DNA of 64,000 bases from Pseudomonas sp. GM50 (GTDB taxonomy: Bacteria > Pseudomonadota > Gammaproteobacteria > Pseudomonadales > Pseudomonadaceae), in contig NZ_AKJK01000042.1 of the NCBI RefSeq assembly GCF_000282375.1, forward strand, positions 310,001-374,000, given 5' to 3'. Numbering within the stretch: the first letter of the stretch is position 1; every line of letters starts with the position of its first letter. Below are positions 63,771 through 64,000 of the stretch, piece after piece. The notes beneath the pieces are model-generated. The model worked only from the letters and a program-made list of their open reading frames with translations. It searched no databases and was not told the DNA's origin. Position numbers and translations under genes: made by a program.

Positions 63771-64000
63771 AGTGCGAGGATGGCTTCGGCGAGAACCTGA
63801 TCACTGGCGTCTCGGGCTTCCGGTACGCGGGTGCGCAAGGTGTCGAAGGCCGCTTCCAGGTGCGCGCCGCGGATTTCACCGTCGCTGGCGACGAAACTGG
63901 CCGCATCGTCGTGGGCTTCACGGACGATCTTCGAATCACGGATGGACGTGGTGGTATCGGACGTGAAATCAAGCGTGCGCTGGGAGGCACGAATGATGAT
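63767..64000 (-). CDS. DUF2388 family protein, C-terminal part
   Basis: 77 codons plus stop, cut by the window edge; its start lies beyond 64000. The sequence has the DUF2388 pattern: TLDFTSDTTTSIRDSKIVREAHDDA, ASFVASDGEIRGAHLEAAFDTLR, and LAEAILAL at the end. DUF2388 proteins are small exported Pseudomonas proteins of unknown function, often in tandem copies. The stop overlaps the start of the DUF4105 gene. Confidence 0.85.
   Translation of the reverse strand: MIIRASQRTLDFTSDTTTSIRDSKIVREAHDDAASFVASDGEIRGAHLEAAFDTLRTRVPEARDASDQVLAEAILAL

Overview
The window is a chromosomal segment of a Pseudomonas of the fluorescens/putida type. Three things point there: the algB-kinB-ampDh2 neighbourhood, the aa3 cytochrome oxidase block, and a dense scatter of Pseudomonas-type REP/REPIN hairpins with a RAYT transposase. 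As I recall it, the gene order follows two P. aeruginosa stretches on either side of oriC (roughly PA5483-PA5505, then PA0114-PA0028 read inward), so the segment probably lies near the replication origin. I found no prophage, IS element, CRISPR array, tRNA or rRNA.

Layout. 1-5.3 kb: the tail of an M16 peptidase, a DUF5924 membrane protein and a four-gene MCE/Mla-like lipid transport operon. 5.4-9.6 kb: a nucleoside-recognition (SpmAB-like) membrane protein, gltP, and a poorly coding stretch with a decayed secreted-protein remnant and two small membrane proteins. 10-18.7 kb: algB-kinB, a CSS-motif EAL protein, ampDh2, the diguanylate cyclase gene dgcH and an EEP-family hydrolase. 18.7-25.8 kb: dsbA, cytochromes c4 and c5, engB, the ErsA sRNA, polA, a DUF2782 gene and thrB. 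25.9-32.6 kb: divergent znuA / zur-znuC-znuB, a lipoprotein and metNIQ. 32.7-41.4 kb: the aa3 oxidase genes ctaC, ctaD, ctaG, ctaE and the assembly genes surf1, ctaA, ctaB and sco1. 41.7-44.9 kb: a conserved protein, a SulP transporter and a beta-carbonic anhydrase. 45-47.6 kb: an AT-rich patch with two orphan genes on either side of a LexA-box-controlled radical SAM gene. 47.7-52.1 kb: tpbA-like phosphatase, yheV, prlC, a gamma-carbonic-anhydrase-like protein and a HAD hydrolase. 52.1-52.9 kb: a RAYT gene between two near-identical REPINs. 52.9-58.1 kb: a metalloprotease, two tandem lipoproteins, two DUF1161 proteins, OsmC, an LLM oxidoreductase, dodecin and a DUF883 protein. 58.1-64 kb: trpI / trpBA, an RcnB-like protein, a DUF4105 protein and a truncated DUF2388 gene.

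Most of the window is core housekeeping. The parts worth a second look are: polA, whose 3'-5' exonuclease site has lost a metal-binding aspartate; the ErsA sRNA with a good sigma-22 (AlgU) type promoter; the RAYT/REPIN unit; and the AT-rich orphan pair sharing a 15-base leader around an SOS-controlled gene. All homology calls come from reading the sequence and memory of the families, not from a database search.
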